DNA of 64,000 nt from Allodiplogaster sudhausi (taxonomy: Eukaryota; Nematoda; Chromadorea; Rhabditida; Diplogasteridae), in the NCBI GenBank assembly GCA_945643635.1, contig CALZFC010000248.1:7553501-7617500 (forward strand), in the 5' to 3' direction. The notes beneath the pieces are model-generated. The model did no database searches, was not told where the DNA came from, and saw only the letters and a list, made by a program, of their open reading frames with translations. A program made the position numbers and the translations under genes. Below, piece after piece: positions 33,804-44,990 of the stretch (within the stretch, counting starts at the first letter, position 1; each line of letters starts with the position of its first letter).

Positions 33804-35633
33804 TCATATTTTCGCCTTGTTCGCGGCTCGCTCTCGCAGAGTTCGTGGCAGAATCTTGCCGGAGGGCGACTTTGGAATGGCGGAAATGAAAGAGACGCCG
33901 CCGCGGAGTTGCTTGTATGGCGCGACTTTGTCTGGAGAGTCAAACAAAATGAAAGTGCGAGAGAGCATGTCATTTAGAGAGACGCGAGAACAAAGGTCAG
34001 GAAAATTCAAAAGTCGTGCCATTTATAAGTAGCCATTTCTGTCTTTTTTTCTTACTCTGAAAGAATGTGCTGACCTGAGAAATAGGAAGGAGAAAGAGAA
34101 GAGAAAGGGAGAGAAAGCGAGATAGAGAAAGAGGGAAGAGAGAGATATATAGACAAGGAGAGGGAAATGATAGAACGTGCTGGCCCCTGACATGAATGAG
34201 AAATAGGAAGGAGAAAGAGAGATAACGTGATAGACAAGGAGAAAGGGAGAGAAAGAGAGATAGAGAATTAGAGAGAAGAGTGAAAGGATAGAAGGTGCTG
34301 ACCCCTGAGATGCCTGGCGACGTCCTCCTCGCTCAGCGTCTTCTCCTTCCTCACGACGAACGCGGCCGGCCACTCGCCTGCTCGGCCATCCGGAACACCG
34401 ATCACGGCAGCATCGGAGATCAGGGGATGGGAGAGAAGGACATCCTCCAACTCGGCAGGGGCAACCTAGAGAGAGAGTGAGAGAGAGAGAGAGAAATAGA
34501 GAGAAAGAGAGGGAGGGAGAAAGAGAGAGAGAGGGAAAGAGAGAGATAGAGAAAGAGAGAGACAGAGAGATGTGGGGATGGGAGAGAAGGACATCCTCCA
34601 GCTCGGCCGGGGCAACCTAGAGAGAAAAAGAGAGGGAGAGAGAGAGAAATAGAGAGAAAGAGAGGGAGGGAGAAAGAGAGAGAGAGGGAAAGAGAGAGAT
34701 AGAGAAAGAGAGAGACAGAGAGATGTGGGGATGGGAGAAAAGGACATCCTCCAGCTCGGCAGGGGCAACCTAGAGAGAAAAAGAGAGGGAGAGAGAGAGA
34801 AATAGAGAGAAAGAGAGGGAGGGAGAAAGAGAGAGAGATGGAGAGAAAGAGAGATGAGGGGATGGGAGAGAAGGACATCCTCCAGCTCGGCAGGGGCAAC
34901 CTAGAGAGAAAAAGAGAGGGAGAGAGAGAGAAATAGAGAGAAAGAGAGGGAGGGAGAAAGAGAGAGAGAGGGAAAGAGAGAGATAGAGAAAGAGAGAGAC
35001 AGAGAGATGTGGGGATGGGAGAGAAGGACATCCTACAGCTCGGCAGGGGAAACCTAGAGAGAAAAAGAGAGGGAGAGAGAGAGAAATAGAGAGAAAGAGA
35101 GGGAGGGAGAAAGAGAGAGAGAGGGAAAGAGAGAGATAGAGAAAGAGAGAGACAGAGAGATGAGGGGATGGGAGAGAAGGACATCCTCCAGCTCGGCCGG
35201 GCAACCTAGAGAGAGAGAGAGAGGGAGAGAGAGAGAGAGGGAGAGAGAGAGAGAGGGAGAGAGAGTTGAGGGAGAGAAAGAGAGAGATGGAGAGAAAGAG
35301 AGATGAGGGGATGGGAGAGAAGGACATCCTCCAGCTCGGCCGGGGCAACCTAGAGAGAGAGAGAGAGACGGAGAGAGAGAGAGAGGGAGAGAGAGTTGAG
35401 GGAGAGAAAGAGAGAGATGGAGAGAAAGAGAGATGAGGGGATGGGAGAGAAGGCTCGGCCTCCAGCTCGGCCGGGGCAACCTAGAGAGAGAGAGAGGGAG
35501 AGAGAGAGAGAGAGAGGGAGAGAGAGAGAGAGAGAGGGAGAGAGAGTTGAGGGAGAGAAAGAGAGAGAGATGGAGAGAAAGAAAGATGAGGGGATGGGAG
35601 AGAAGGACATCCTCCAGCTCGGCCGGGGCAACC

Positions 35634-35676
<43 letters not shown>

Positions 35677-38600
35677 GGAGGGAGAAAGGGAGAGAGAGAG
35701 AGGGAAAGAGAGACAGAGAGGGAAAAAAAGAGAGAGGTAGAAAGAGAGAAATAGAGAGAAAAAATATAAGAGATCGAAAGAGAGAAAGACAGAGAGATAG
35801 AGACAGAGACCATGAGTTGGTGAGAGAGAGAAAGAAAGAGAGAGAAAGATTGAGAGAGAGAGAGAGAGAAAGAGAGAGAGATAAAATAGAGATAAAGACA
35901 GAGACAGAGAGCTAGTAGAGTGAGAAAGAGAGAAAGAGAAGGAGGTAGATAGAGACAGATACTACTTTATCAATAGAAAAGTTATTAATCTATTTCACAA
36001 TCTTTATTTTGAGAAATAGAGACATGACAAAACAAACCTGGAACCCTTTGACTTTGATGAGCTCCTTGAGCCGATCAACGATGAAGAAGTCGCCGTCGCC
36101 GTCCACGTACGCAATGTCACCTGAAACCACTCAAGGGAACTGCGTCTCTTTTATTTATTTATTTTATTAATTCATTCAGAAATCATAGCTGCGACAACAA
36201 ATGAGAATGTCTTCTCGGCATACAAAACGATCAGACGATAATACTTGCAAAGTAAAATACTACGAACTAGTGAGGACAAATAATTTCACTAAAACACAAA
36301 ATAATATATATTCTGAAGCGTTCGAACAAATAACAGATTCATTTTGTAATAAATAAACAAATTCCAAAATTATCCCGCGCCCGTATGGAGCCAGCCGCCT
36401 CGAATGGTCTGCGCCGTGCTCTCGGGCCGCCTCAGATAGCCACGCATGATGGTCGCGCCTCGCAAGCACAGCTCGCCCGCAATGCCCTGAGGCGTCTCGA
36501 CGTCCGTTTCCACGTCGATGATCTGGGCGGTTTCTCTCTCTCTCGCATATTTACGAATTCATATACTACGAAATGTTCCTCAACTCTTTCATTTATGCTT
36601 TCATATATACTGCTAATGGTAAGATGAACTTCTTCTCTTGCTTGACTATTTGACATGAAAATTGGTTACAAAAAAGAAAGCAACCTTGGCCGTCATGCCC
36701 GGCAGCAGCTTCCCGATCGTTCCGTGCTTGTGGCGAGAGGCCGAGTCGATGTAATGGGTTGACATTGACGATTCCGTGAGACCGTAGCCGAGCTCTACGC
36801 AACGCAGATTTGGCAAGCGTCGGTGCACCGGAATATAAGCATTTTTTTTCTTGGAACAACATTCTTATAAAGTGGTTATGAGGAAGTAAAAAAGAATTCC
36901 GAGAAAAAAACATTATTATAACAATTCTGAAAAATAATTCACAACAAAATCGAGGAAAGTGAAAGAAATTCATGTCGTCAGTAATAATGAAAGAAATCTG
37001 ATAAAAAATTAAATAAAGAATGATAATGAAATAAATAAATAATGAATGAATTAGATGTAATTACTTCTTCGCACAAATCACGGCCCGCTGGCGCACCGCC
37101 ACTTCCGATGATCGCGAGGCTGCTGAGGTCGAACTCGTCGCAGACAGGAGACTTGGCGAGGAAGACGAGTAGTGGTGGCGCGACTGCGAGATATTTTATC
37201 TCAAATAATGGTCATCAAATATTGATTGAGAAATATTGATCGGCAAATATTGATTTCTAAAAGATTGATATATCAATGTTATCCCAGTATTGTTCACACT
37301 GCTATTCTACTAATACTTCTAAACTATGAAATGAAAATATGTACGTATAAAAGGAAAAATTCGTCTGTCAGTACCCTGTACTTTTCCAAGCAACAGCAAA
37401 ATTGGCGCGGTTCGAACAGGGGCAGAATCACGGATGTCGTACCGCCCAGCAGAGAAAGACTCAGGCGACCTGACAAGAATAAGAATGAGAGAAAGATGAC
37501 TAGTTTGAGATAGGGTTGGTTATAAGGAATCCTCAGTTGTTCCAGTAGTTGTTGTTGCTACATAGTATTCTCTCTACGTTTCTCTCTTTTTATTTGTAAG
37601 AAAATTTCACTCACTTCTCTCGCTCTCTCTCTCCTCACATCTCTCTCACATCTCTCGCGCTCTCTCCCCCTCACCCATGCCATAGACGTGGTAGAAGGGC
37701 AGTATGTGGAGAGCTGTCTCTCCCGTCCAGTCAATGTCGCCATAAGGTGGAACTTGCTTGACGTGCTCGAAGGAGCCGCAATGAGAAAATGTTGAGAGAA
37801 CATTAAGTACCGTACCCTTTTAAGTTTAAATTTTTTGGTATTTCCAGACGGGACCAACTCGAAGTTGAATCTTTTTTCATGCGTTGCTCGAAACAAAACA
37901 AAAGAAACCTATAGATTCGTCACAATATACTCGTATGGAAAACACGTCTTTAAAGATAATGCTCGAAAAAGATATAGATAAAGAAAGACATTTAGAATGT
38001 CTACATATGTATATAAAAATAGACTGTAAACTATAGCAAGATAAAAATTGACTGACTGTTGCTTCATCGCGAGCATCGTGCAAAAGTTCCGGTGAGTTAG
38101 CATTACGCCCTTTGGCGGGCCGGTCGTGCCGCTACATCAAAATTATACGAATTGCAACTTTCAATGTTTAATTAAAACACTTTAACCTTATGTATATATT
38201 GAAAAACAATACCGTAAGTCATTGAAATATTATAAAATTTACTCAACCTCGAGAACGGCAAGAGTGCGACATCGTTATCCATGTCGATCGGAACGGGCGG
38301 GAAGGGGGAGCGCGAGACCCCGCGCGAGGTCTCGCGCGCCACCACCGCCTCCCATGGAACGACGCGCGAGAAGGGAGCGCGGAGAGCGGCTGCTGCCGAC
38401 GGCGAGAGGCCACGGACAATTATTCGCGAAAAATTAACTTTTTTATTGTTTCCGATTGCGATCTCATTTCTGTATATTTGTAATGTAAACAATCGAGATA
38501 AACAAATAAAATATATATGTACATATGTTTAAAAAAAGATGACCACCTTGACGCGTGCATTTAGACGCGTTGCGGTCAGGACGCGCGCTAGCGCCTCGGC

Positions 38601-39625
38601 GTCTGTGAAGATGAGCGAGCACCCAGAGTCCACGAACTGACGGTCGAGCTCATCTTCAAGTTTTAAAAATAACTTAAAAATAACATTCAAAGAAGTGAAA
38701 TAACAAAGGAGAGGCTAAAAAAGATTTGCCATCTTCACAATCAGATATGTTTTTTTATTATTATTACTTTGAGTGAGTTGCTTCCATTTCTTTTCTTGAA
38801 TTGCCCTACAAATAACATGTTACAATTAGTCGGTTCTCCCAGATGTACTAACTTTATTTAACCTAAGCTGAATATAGAATGGTATGGATAACATCTGAGA
38901 AATGCACTACCTTCAGTAAATAGAGGACTTGCACCAGAAATGGCACCACCACGCATCAGGACGCCCAGCATGAAACACGGAAAGGAAGTGCAGTTGCGCA
39001 CAACTGAAAAGCTTGCTTTGTAAGCGGAAGGGGCCTCACACGTTTAAATGGACAGTCATGCGCTTCTTTTTTAAACATAAATATCCAAATTGATTTTTAA
39101 AGGTGGCGAGAGCAATGAACTAAAAGATTTGATTAAAGGAGCACGAAAACTAAATCGTTTATTTATTTATTTTATTTTATTTTTTTATTATGTCTACATA
39201 TTTGGCTTTTCCGACCATTGCAGTCTCGCCCTTGTGCCAGGTAAAGATTGAGTTTTCAAGATTGAGGTTCTCTCTCTTTTAACTCGTAACCTCACCGGTG
39301 CACGCGACTTAGCGGAAGAAGCCGTCAGAAGCGAGGAAGTCGGCGACGGCGAATGCTTGGTCGTGCAGCCGCTGGAAGGTGAGGAATTCGGAGTCGTCGA
39401 AGCCGTTGATCTGATTAAAATAGATATCCTTTTTTCAAACATCATTGTTATGTAGCCAGTCGTCATTCTATTTCATGCCTAAAAAAATACATACACAAAG
39501 GTTGAACTGACCAGGGCCTTCTTGTCGGTAGAGTCGCTGATGACGTCCCGAATGGCTTCGAGCAGCTTCTCGTGCAGGGGCAGCGTCACGGGCGCCAGCT
39601 CACCGAGCGGAGACACGTGTACCAT
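33804..39625 (-). pseudogene. Acyl/4-coumarate-CoA-ligase-like gene, copy B (14 exons, nonsense codon)
   Basis: Tandem paralogue of copy A with the same exon plan: 39625-39512, 39410-39296, 39003-38911, 38653-38547, 38426-38248, 38131-38053, 37816-37675, 37469-37375, 37199-37065, 36849-36685, 36522-36381, 36120-36038, 34465-34303 and 33931-33804. Motifs include [37 protein letters not shown] and [12 protein letters not shown] (R to P next to the motif). In exon 2 the codon equal to GAA in copy A is TAA (39309-39311), which would end the protein after about 70 residues. The acceptor of exon 5 reads TTTTCG in place of TTAG, and the exon-11 donor is GC, not GT. The other junctions, including exon 4 and exon 10, are intact where copy A is broken. 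It is most likely a pseudogene unless the stop is a sequencing or allelic difference. Confidence 0.75.
34067..35950 (-). repeat. Exon-13 shard minisatellite in copy B
   Basis: Nine copies of the acceptor edge of exon 13 lie in tandem. First exon bases (minus) are 34465 (functional), 34616, 34769, 34900, 35053, 35205, 35349, 35480 and 35632, spaced 151, 153, 131, 153, 152, 144, 131 and 152 bp. Each shard keeps the polypyrimidine CT tract, TAG and about 47-50 bp of exon ([16 protein letters not shown]) before dissolving into CT repeat at CATCTC. Variants: the 35205 copy lacks one base, the 35480 copy has a 6-base change. On the donor side the edge AGGGG|TCAGCAC is echoed at about 34180-34200 and 34068-34085. 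GA/CT sequence without shards continues to about 35950. Confidence 0.9.
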
Positions 39626-39843
39626 CTGCATTGAGACATAGCTTTTAGGCATTAATCTTAGGTTATAAAGGCATTAAGCTTAAAGGAACCAAGTTCCGAA
39701 TGTCCTACAGTAGTATATCAAGGCCCTTTTTGAATGCGCTCTCTCAAATATATGGCCTCTTTTCTGCTTTCAGTTTAGACAAATGCAAATTGATCCGCGT
39801 TTGTACAACCCTTTGTTAATTATTCAGTGAACGGGCCATTTAA

Positions 39844-40040
39844 AGGAGGGCGATCATCGAAAAATATTTAATGCATGTTCGAATTGCCGCGTCTGCCCTG
39901 TGATTCCTCACTCTCATTCTCGCGTGCTATGTATTTCGCAGGTCGCACAAACCCGCTGCGTGAAAATAGCATGCGCGAATGAGAGTGCGAAGGGCCGCGG
40001 CAATTTGAAATATCACAAATTTTTCGGTGATCGCCCTCCT
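39844..40040. mobile_element. TTAA-flanked MITE, 197 bp
   Basis: The termini AGGAGGGCGATCATCGAAAAA and the inverse of AGGAGGGCGATCACCGAAAAA face each other and are flanked by TTAA at 39840-39843 and 40041-40044, the target of piggyBac-like transposases. The interior is also partly palindromic (GAATTGCCGCG and CGCGGCAATTTGA). No coding. Related fragments lie at 14127, 18314 and 29239. Confidence 0.85.
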
Positions 40041-40219
40041 TTAAGTCATAAATTCTAAAGTACGCGTAGGAGAGGTAAAATAAATATTGTACATAGATCA
40101 TATGACTTTGAAGTAGAACAACGAACACCAAAAATGAGAAAGGCGTCAGGCAGAGAAGTTCAGAAAAGTTGGGGGTGGGGGGGGGGGAGGGGGGAGGGGT
40201 GGTAGCGAAAGAGAGTAGG

Positions 40220-40450
40220 CAGCGTTGAAGTTTATAGCCATGAGAGAGGAAAGTGGCTATCACTATCACACCCACCGCTCATGCATGCATGTATGTATGT
40301 ACATTGGCGTGTTTGTACGCACTTTCAGTATCGCCGACATGTTGTTGTCTCTTCAATGCCACCCATTACCTTCCCTATCCCTTTTCCGCCTCTCACTTCC
40401 AAATAGTTGGTAGTGAGAGACGGTTCTCAAGCACTTTTGTTATTTTATTT
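40220..40450 (-). promoter_or_regulatory. Conserved upstream flank of ligase copy B
   Basis: Counterpart of 29880-30150, lying 600-820 bp upstream of the copy-B start. It shares GTGGCTATCAC, TTGTCTCTTCA and CCTATCCCTTTTCCG. It marks the extent of the tandem duplication on the 5' side. Confidence 0.4.
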
Positions 40451-40724
40451 CGGAAAACAACAAGCCGTCAATATATTCGGTAGTCGAACTATCTAACGTG
40501 GTCATTCATTTATTATATGTTATATTAGCAGTTGTCTATCAAACACGTTTGAATAATTTTTTAATAACCACTGTTCACCGGACAGCTAAAAAAAGAAGCA
40601 CATCATTGTTAGACAGAGAATAACAATACTTGACAATCACAAATGAATAAAAATGTGACAATGACATATGGACAATATGTGGCAATCACAAATGCCTCAA
40701 ACATTCAACAACAAAAAATTCAGT

Positions 40725-40860
40725 GTTCGTCGCAAAATTTCGCTGGAGGTCGACTTTGGGAGCGGAAATGAAAGCGACGGCGCCGCGCAGTTCTTTGTAT
40801 AGCGCAAGATTGGCTGGAGATTCAATAAAAATCAAAGTGGATCTCTCGGTCGTCTCCATT
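40725..40860 (-). pseudogene. Relic of a ligase last exon upstream of copy B
   Basis: The minus strand keeps an acceptor (CTCCAG) and YKELRGAVAFISA, matching [13 protein letters not shown] of the complete last exons, then loses frame in the lysine-motif region. It is the place where the 3' end of another tandem copy would lie. It is more diverged than the relic at 3.5-3.8 kb. Confidence 0.65.
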
Positions 40861-40895
40861 GCTTCTTTTTTCCAACATAGTTTTTTGCTGTGCCG

Positions 40896-41350
40896 AACCG
40901 CGAGACCAAGCTATAGCTCCCTCTGTCATTCGTTTCCTTTGATTGCGTAAGGTGAACCCACTGGGGCTCCAAATCTGTCAGAAAGTTAGTCAATAAATAT
41001 GTTAAAAAGTGGATTCATCGGAAAGAGCCATAACTTTTTTCCCTAGGAGGCATACTGGATCGATCCAGGGCTTAAAAGAACCGCGAGACCAAGCTATAGC
41101 TCCCTCTGTCATTCGTTTCCTTTGATTGCGTAAGGTGAACCCACTGGGGCTCCAAATCTGTCACAAAGAGCACGTTTAAATCTATCCCATAGTGCTTGCA
41201 CCGGGAAAATGCCGCAACTTTTTTCCACATATGGCACCTTGGATCGACCCAGGGCTTAAAAGAACCGCAAGACCATGCCCTAACTCTATCTACCATTGGA
41301 TTCCTTTGATTGCAAAAGCTGGACCCACTGTAGCTCTAGATCTGTTTAAT
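40896..41350. repeat. 183-bp tandem repeat, about 2.5 copies
   Basis: Units start with AACCGCGAGACCA or AACCGCAAGACCA at 40896, 41079 and 41263. They share TTCCTTTGATTGC, CCCACTG and GGATCGA-CCAGGGCTTAAAAG. The third unit is more diverged and incomplete. No transcript-like feature recognised. Confidence 0.8.
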
Positions 41351-41397
41351 CATGTAAATGGAATGTTCCACTATTTTTTTTCTAAAGTGCATGCACA

Positions 41398-41727
41398 GTG
41401 CATAAGTCCATAAGTAAGCGGAAGAACTATAAAAGTAGCTATAAAAGCAATGATACAAATCAAAACGATGTGAAAATTTCAAATCGATGTTTTCAGAGGT
41501 TGCGCGACTCGGAGGAGGCGATTATTGCCTTCCGCAATCGAATTGTGGAACACGAGGGAGAACTATCCTGCACGCTCCATGAAACAGGATACTTCGCCGA
41601 CTGCGACGACTGCGTCTCCTACGACAGATTTCTCACACCCCAGGAGCGTAGCGCACTTCTTCAGGCAAGCATTTCTCCCACGGCCTACTGGTTCACGCCC
41701 ACCAACCATTACCTCACCCTTCTATAA
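41398..41727 (+). CDS. Orphan coding exon, unidentified
   Basis: A GC-rich exon preceded by TTTTCAG (ending about 41497) reads RLRDSEEAIIAFRNRIVEHE, then a cysteine segment LSCTLHETGYFADCDDCVS and FLTPQERSALLQ, and remains open to a TAA at 41727. Composition and the acceptor argue for real coding sequence. I find no partner exons within 2 kb on this strand, so it may be an isolated remnant or the end of a gene whose start was displaced by the repeats at 40.9-41.35 kb. Not recognised. Confidence 0.45.
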   Translation: MHKSISKRKNYKSSYKSNDTNQNDVKISNRCFQRLRDSEEAIIAFRNRIVEHEGELSCTLHETGYFADCDDCVSYDRFLTPQERSALLQASISPTAYWFTPTNHYLTLL

Positions 41728-41974
41728 TTTGCCTTGAATACATTTGATTGTTCCTATATGATTTATATCACATAACTTATATCAAGCAACCAGAAATAAA
41801 CTCATATTAAAGTAAATCACCATCCTCATTGAGCAATACACAAAGTTACAGAGTTAATAGCAATTCCACCTTTTGAGTAGAACTTACTTTTCACACTGAT
41901 TATGAAAATCACACAAACAAAATATTTTTTTCAACTTGCATTATCTAACAAAGTTTATAAAATCACAAAAAAAA

Positions 41975-42360
41975 TTAAGACATTTTGGTGAGATTTCACC
42001 AAAAAGTCGCTTACACATGGAAAAGAGGCAAGATTAAAATGTCGTTTTCAAATCGACGATACTTTTTACGGTCACCACTAAAATGTCGTTATTCACCTTT
42101 TGGTGACATATCACCAAAAAGTGAAAAACGACAATTTGTACGGTTTACGAATACGACTTATAGTACGTTTTCACCAAAAGGTCGTTTTTCATTATTATGC
42201 TCATTTTTCACGAAGAGAAGGGTATTTGCACAAGTAATCTTTACTTCATTCTCACTAATACTGCCCCGCCATTATTAGGAAACCGAACAGTAACGTGAAT
42301 TTCAACGACAAAACACTCGAATAAAAAAGTTGCAAAAAAAAACGACAAAATGTCGTTTTG
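41975..42360. repeat. Cluster of short hairpins with TTTTGGTGA/TCACCAAAA arms
   Basis: Perfect palindromes occur at about 41983-42004 (TTTTGGTGA-4-TCACCAAAA) and 42097-42121 (11-bp arms, 4-base loop). Further half-sites with CACCAAAAGGTCG lie near 42170, and AAAATGTCGTTTT boxes near 42035, 42080 and 42345. The cluster ends at the rRNA fragment. Confidence 0.75.
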
Positions 42361-42372
42361 TCAACTATGTCT

Positions 42373-42375
42373 AAG

Positions 42376-42418
<43 letters not shown>

Positions 42419-42460
42419 ATTGGTGGGTGAACAATCCAACGCTTGGCGAATTCTGCTTCG

Positions 42461-42498
<38 letters not shown>

Positions 42499-42521
42499 GA
42501 CGTCGCTATGGACGCTTCGCC

Positions 42522-42554
<33 letters not shown>

Positions 42555-42936
42555 CGACACCTCAAACTAGAAATCTTCTAGGTTTTAAGGATCGATAGGC
42601 CACGCTTTCGCGGTCTGTATTCGTGCTGAAAATCAAGATCAAGCGAGCTTTTGCCCTTTTGCTCTACGAAAGGTTTCCGTCCTTTCTGAGCTAGCCTTAG
42701 GACACCTGCGTTACGATTTGACAGATGTACCGCCCAGTCAAACTCCCCGCCTGACACTGTCTTCGGCGCGAGTCGCGCTGCCACCAAGCGGCTGCGCTTA
42801 ACACCAGAAGGAAGAGCCAAAGAGCTCAATCCTCGCATCACCGAATAAGTAAAGAATCTATGAAAGTAGTGGTATTTCACTGTCGACCGAAGTCTCCCAC
42901 TTATACTACACCTCTCATGACCCTTCACAGAGTCAA

Positions 42937-42973
<37 letters not shown>

Positions 42974-42980
42974 GTTTTTG

Positions 42981-43030
<50 letters not shown>

Positions 43031-43031
43031 T

Positions 43032-43098
<67 letters not shown>

Positions 43099-43099
43099 G

Positions 43100-43131
<32 letters not shown>

Positions 43132-44127
43132 AAGTGAATTACTCCACGTTAACATTCAGAGCACTGGGCAGAAATCAGAGACAGTCAACGTCCGCAAGGA
43201 CCATCTGTCTCCTCTGTTTTAATTAGACAGTCGGATTCCCCGAGTCCGTACCAGTTCTAAGTCAACTGTTTAGTGTCGCCCGAAGTACAAAGCCCGAGAG
43301 CAATGCACGCAGCTAAGCAAGTCCACAAGGCAGCCGCGCCGCTAGCTCGAGATCAGCCGAAGCTTCACCCAAGCGTAGACGCGACCACACAAGCTTCGTC
43401 GCAGAGCCCGAACGACTCAGTCCTTAGAGCCAATCCTTTTCCCGAAGTTACGGATCTAATTTGCCGACTTCCCTTACCTACATTATTCTATCGACTAGAG
43501 GCTGTTCACCTTGGAGACCTGCTGCGGATATCGGTACGATCAGGCGTGAGATTCATGTTGACTCCGTCGGTTTTTCAAGGACCGAGCAATTCACACGAGA
43601 CACCACAGACACCGTGGCGCTTTACGGAAACAACGTCCCTATCTCCGGCTGAGCCGTTTCCAGGGAGTCCGTTCCTTAACCAGAAAAGAGATCTCTGGCT
43701 CGGGCATTACTCAGCGTCACCGACTTCGTTTGCGTTACCGCTCAAGGCCACCGGAAGGCAACCAATCTCCACGTCCTGGTGTGGGAATATTAACCCATTT
43801 CCCTTTCGACATCCAAGAGCAAAGTAAAACATTGTCGATCCTTTGATACAAGGCATTAGCCAGTATCTTAGGATCGACTGACCCACATACAACTACTGTT
43901 CACGTGGAAACCTTCTCTACTTCAGTCTTCAAGGTTCTCACTTGAATATTTGCTACTACCACCAAGATCTGTACCTGTGGAAGCTCCAGCCGGGCCTACG
44001 CCCAAAGCCTTCGACGCAAACCACAGCACCCACCTACTCGTCGGGGCCAGTCGCTCTCACGAACAAGCCTCCGACGGTCGGGTATAGGTCTCGCGCTCAA
44101 GCGCCATCCATTTTCAGGGCTAGTTGA

Positions 44128-44161
<34 letters not shown>

Positions 44162-44764
44162 ATTCCGACTTCCATGGCCACCGTCCTGCTGTCTATATCA
44201 ACTAACACCTTTCATGGGGTCTCATGAGCGCGAAGTTTGGCACCTTAACCCAACGTTCGGATCATCCCGCATCGCCAGTTCTGCTTACCAAAAATGGCCC
44301 ACTTGAAAGTCGCATTCGCATGTCGAGGTTCAATTAAGAAACGCCGACATCATACACATTGAAAGTTTGAGAATAGGTTGAGAACGTTTCGTCCCCAATT
44401 CCTCTAATCATTCGCTTTACCGAATATAACTGCATTTGACTTTCAGCTATCCTGGGGGAAACTTCGGTGGGAACCAGCTACTAGATGGTTCGATTAGTCT
44501 TTCGCCCCTATACCCAAGTCAGACGATCGATTTGCACGTCAGAACCGCTTCGGACTTCCACCAGAGTTTCCTCTGGCTTCATCCTGCTCAGGTATAGTTC
44601 ACCATCTTTCGGGTACGCTCTACCTCCACCCTAAGGCAAGCCTTTGAGATGGGGCTATGGTGCACCGCATTCGCGAACGAACACGGCTCCCATATCAGCT
44701 ACGTAAGCAGCCTTTACTTTCATTACGCCTTTAGGTTTAGGAACCCAATGACTCGCGCACATGC

Positions 44765-44796
<32 letters not shown>

Positions 44797-44990
44797 GGAG
44801 AGGTCATCGACTTTCATACCGAGACGGCTACTAAAGCGCAACAAACGCAGCCGAACACTATACAATTACAGGTGGCACGCCACCGCAAAAGCATAATGAA
44901 CTTTGACATCCGACGCGCGCAATCGCTAGTAGTCAGCTTCAGCTCAGCAACTACCAACCTCCCGATGAAGCAAGATTCCTCAGATGAGGG
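42373..44990 (-). rRNA. Large-subunit (28S) rRNA fragment, truncated at both ends
   Basis: The minus strand is clearly nuclear 28S rRNA: it contains CGTCGTGAGACAGGTTAG and GGTGAACAATCC-type helices at the 3' side, the universally conserved TTAAGGTAGCCAAATGCC segment (near 43075-43095, uninterrupted, so no R2-type insert) and GACCCGTCTTGAAACACGG near 44790. About 2.6 kb is present. The 5' part before the D2 region and the last few hundred bases are missing, and no 18S, 5.8S or spacer adjoins. Open frames here are artefacts of the RNA gene. It is an orphan rDNA insertion, or an assembly junction. Confidence 0.85.

Noticed and set aside
34420..35813. Long Ser/Leu/Pro/Phe-rich frames of up to 254 codons on the minus strand
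   Set aside because: They exist because CT repeats contain no stop codons in any frame; all three minus frames are open. Explained by the shard array, not separate genes.
43070..43100. R2-type retrotransposon in the 28S fragment
   Set aside because: The usual insertion sequence TTAAGGTAGCCAAATGCC is continuous.
43273..43827. 184-codon plus-strand frame
   Set aside because: Antisense to 28S rRNA, with conserved RNA sequence on the other strand.
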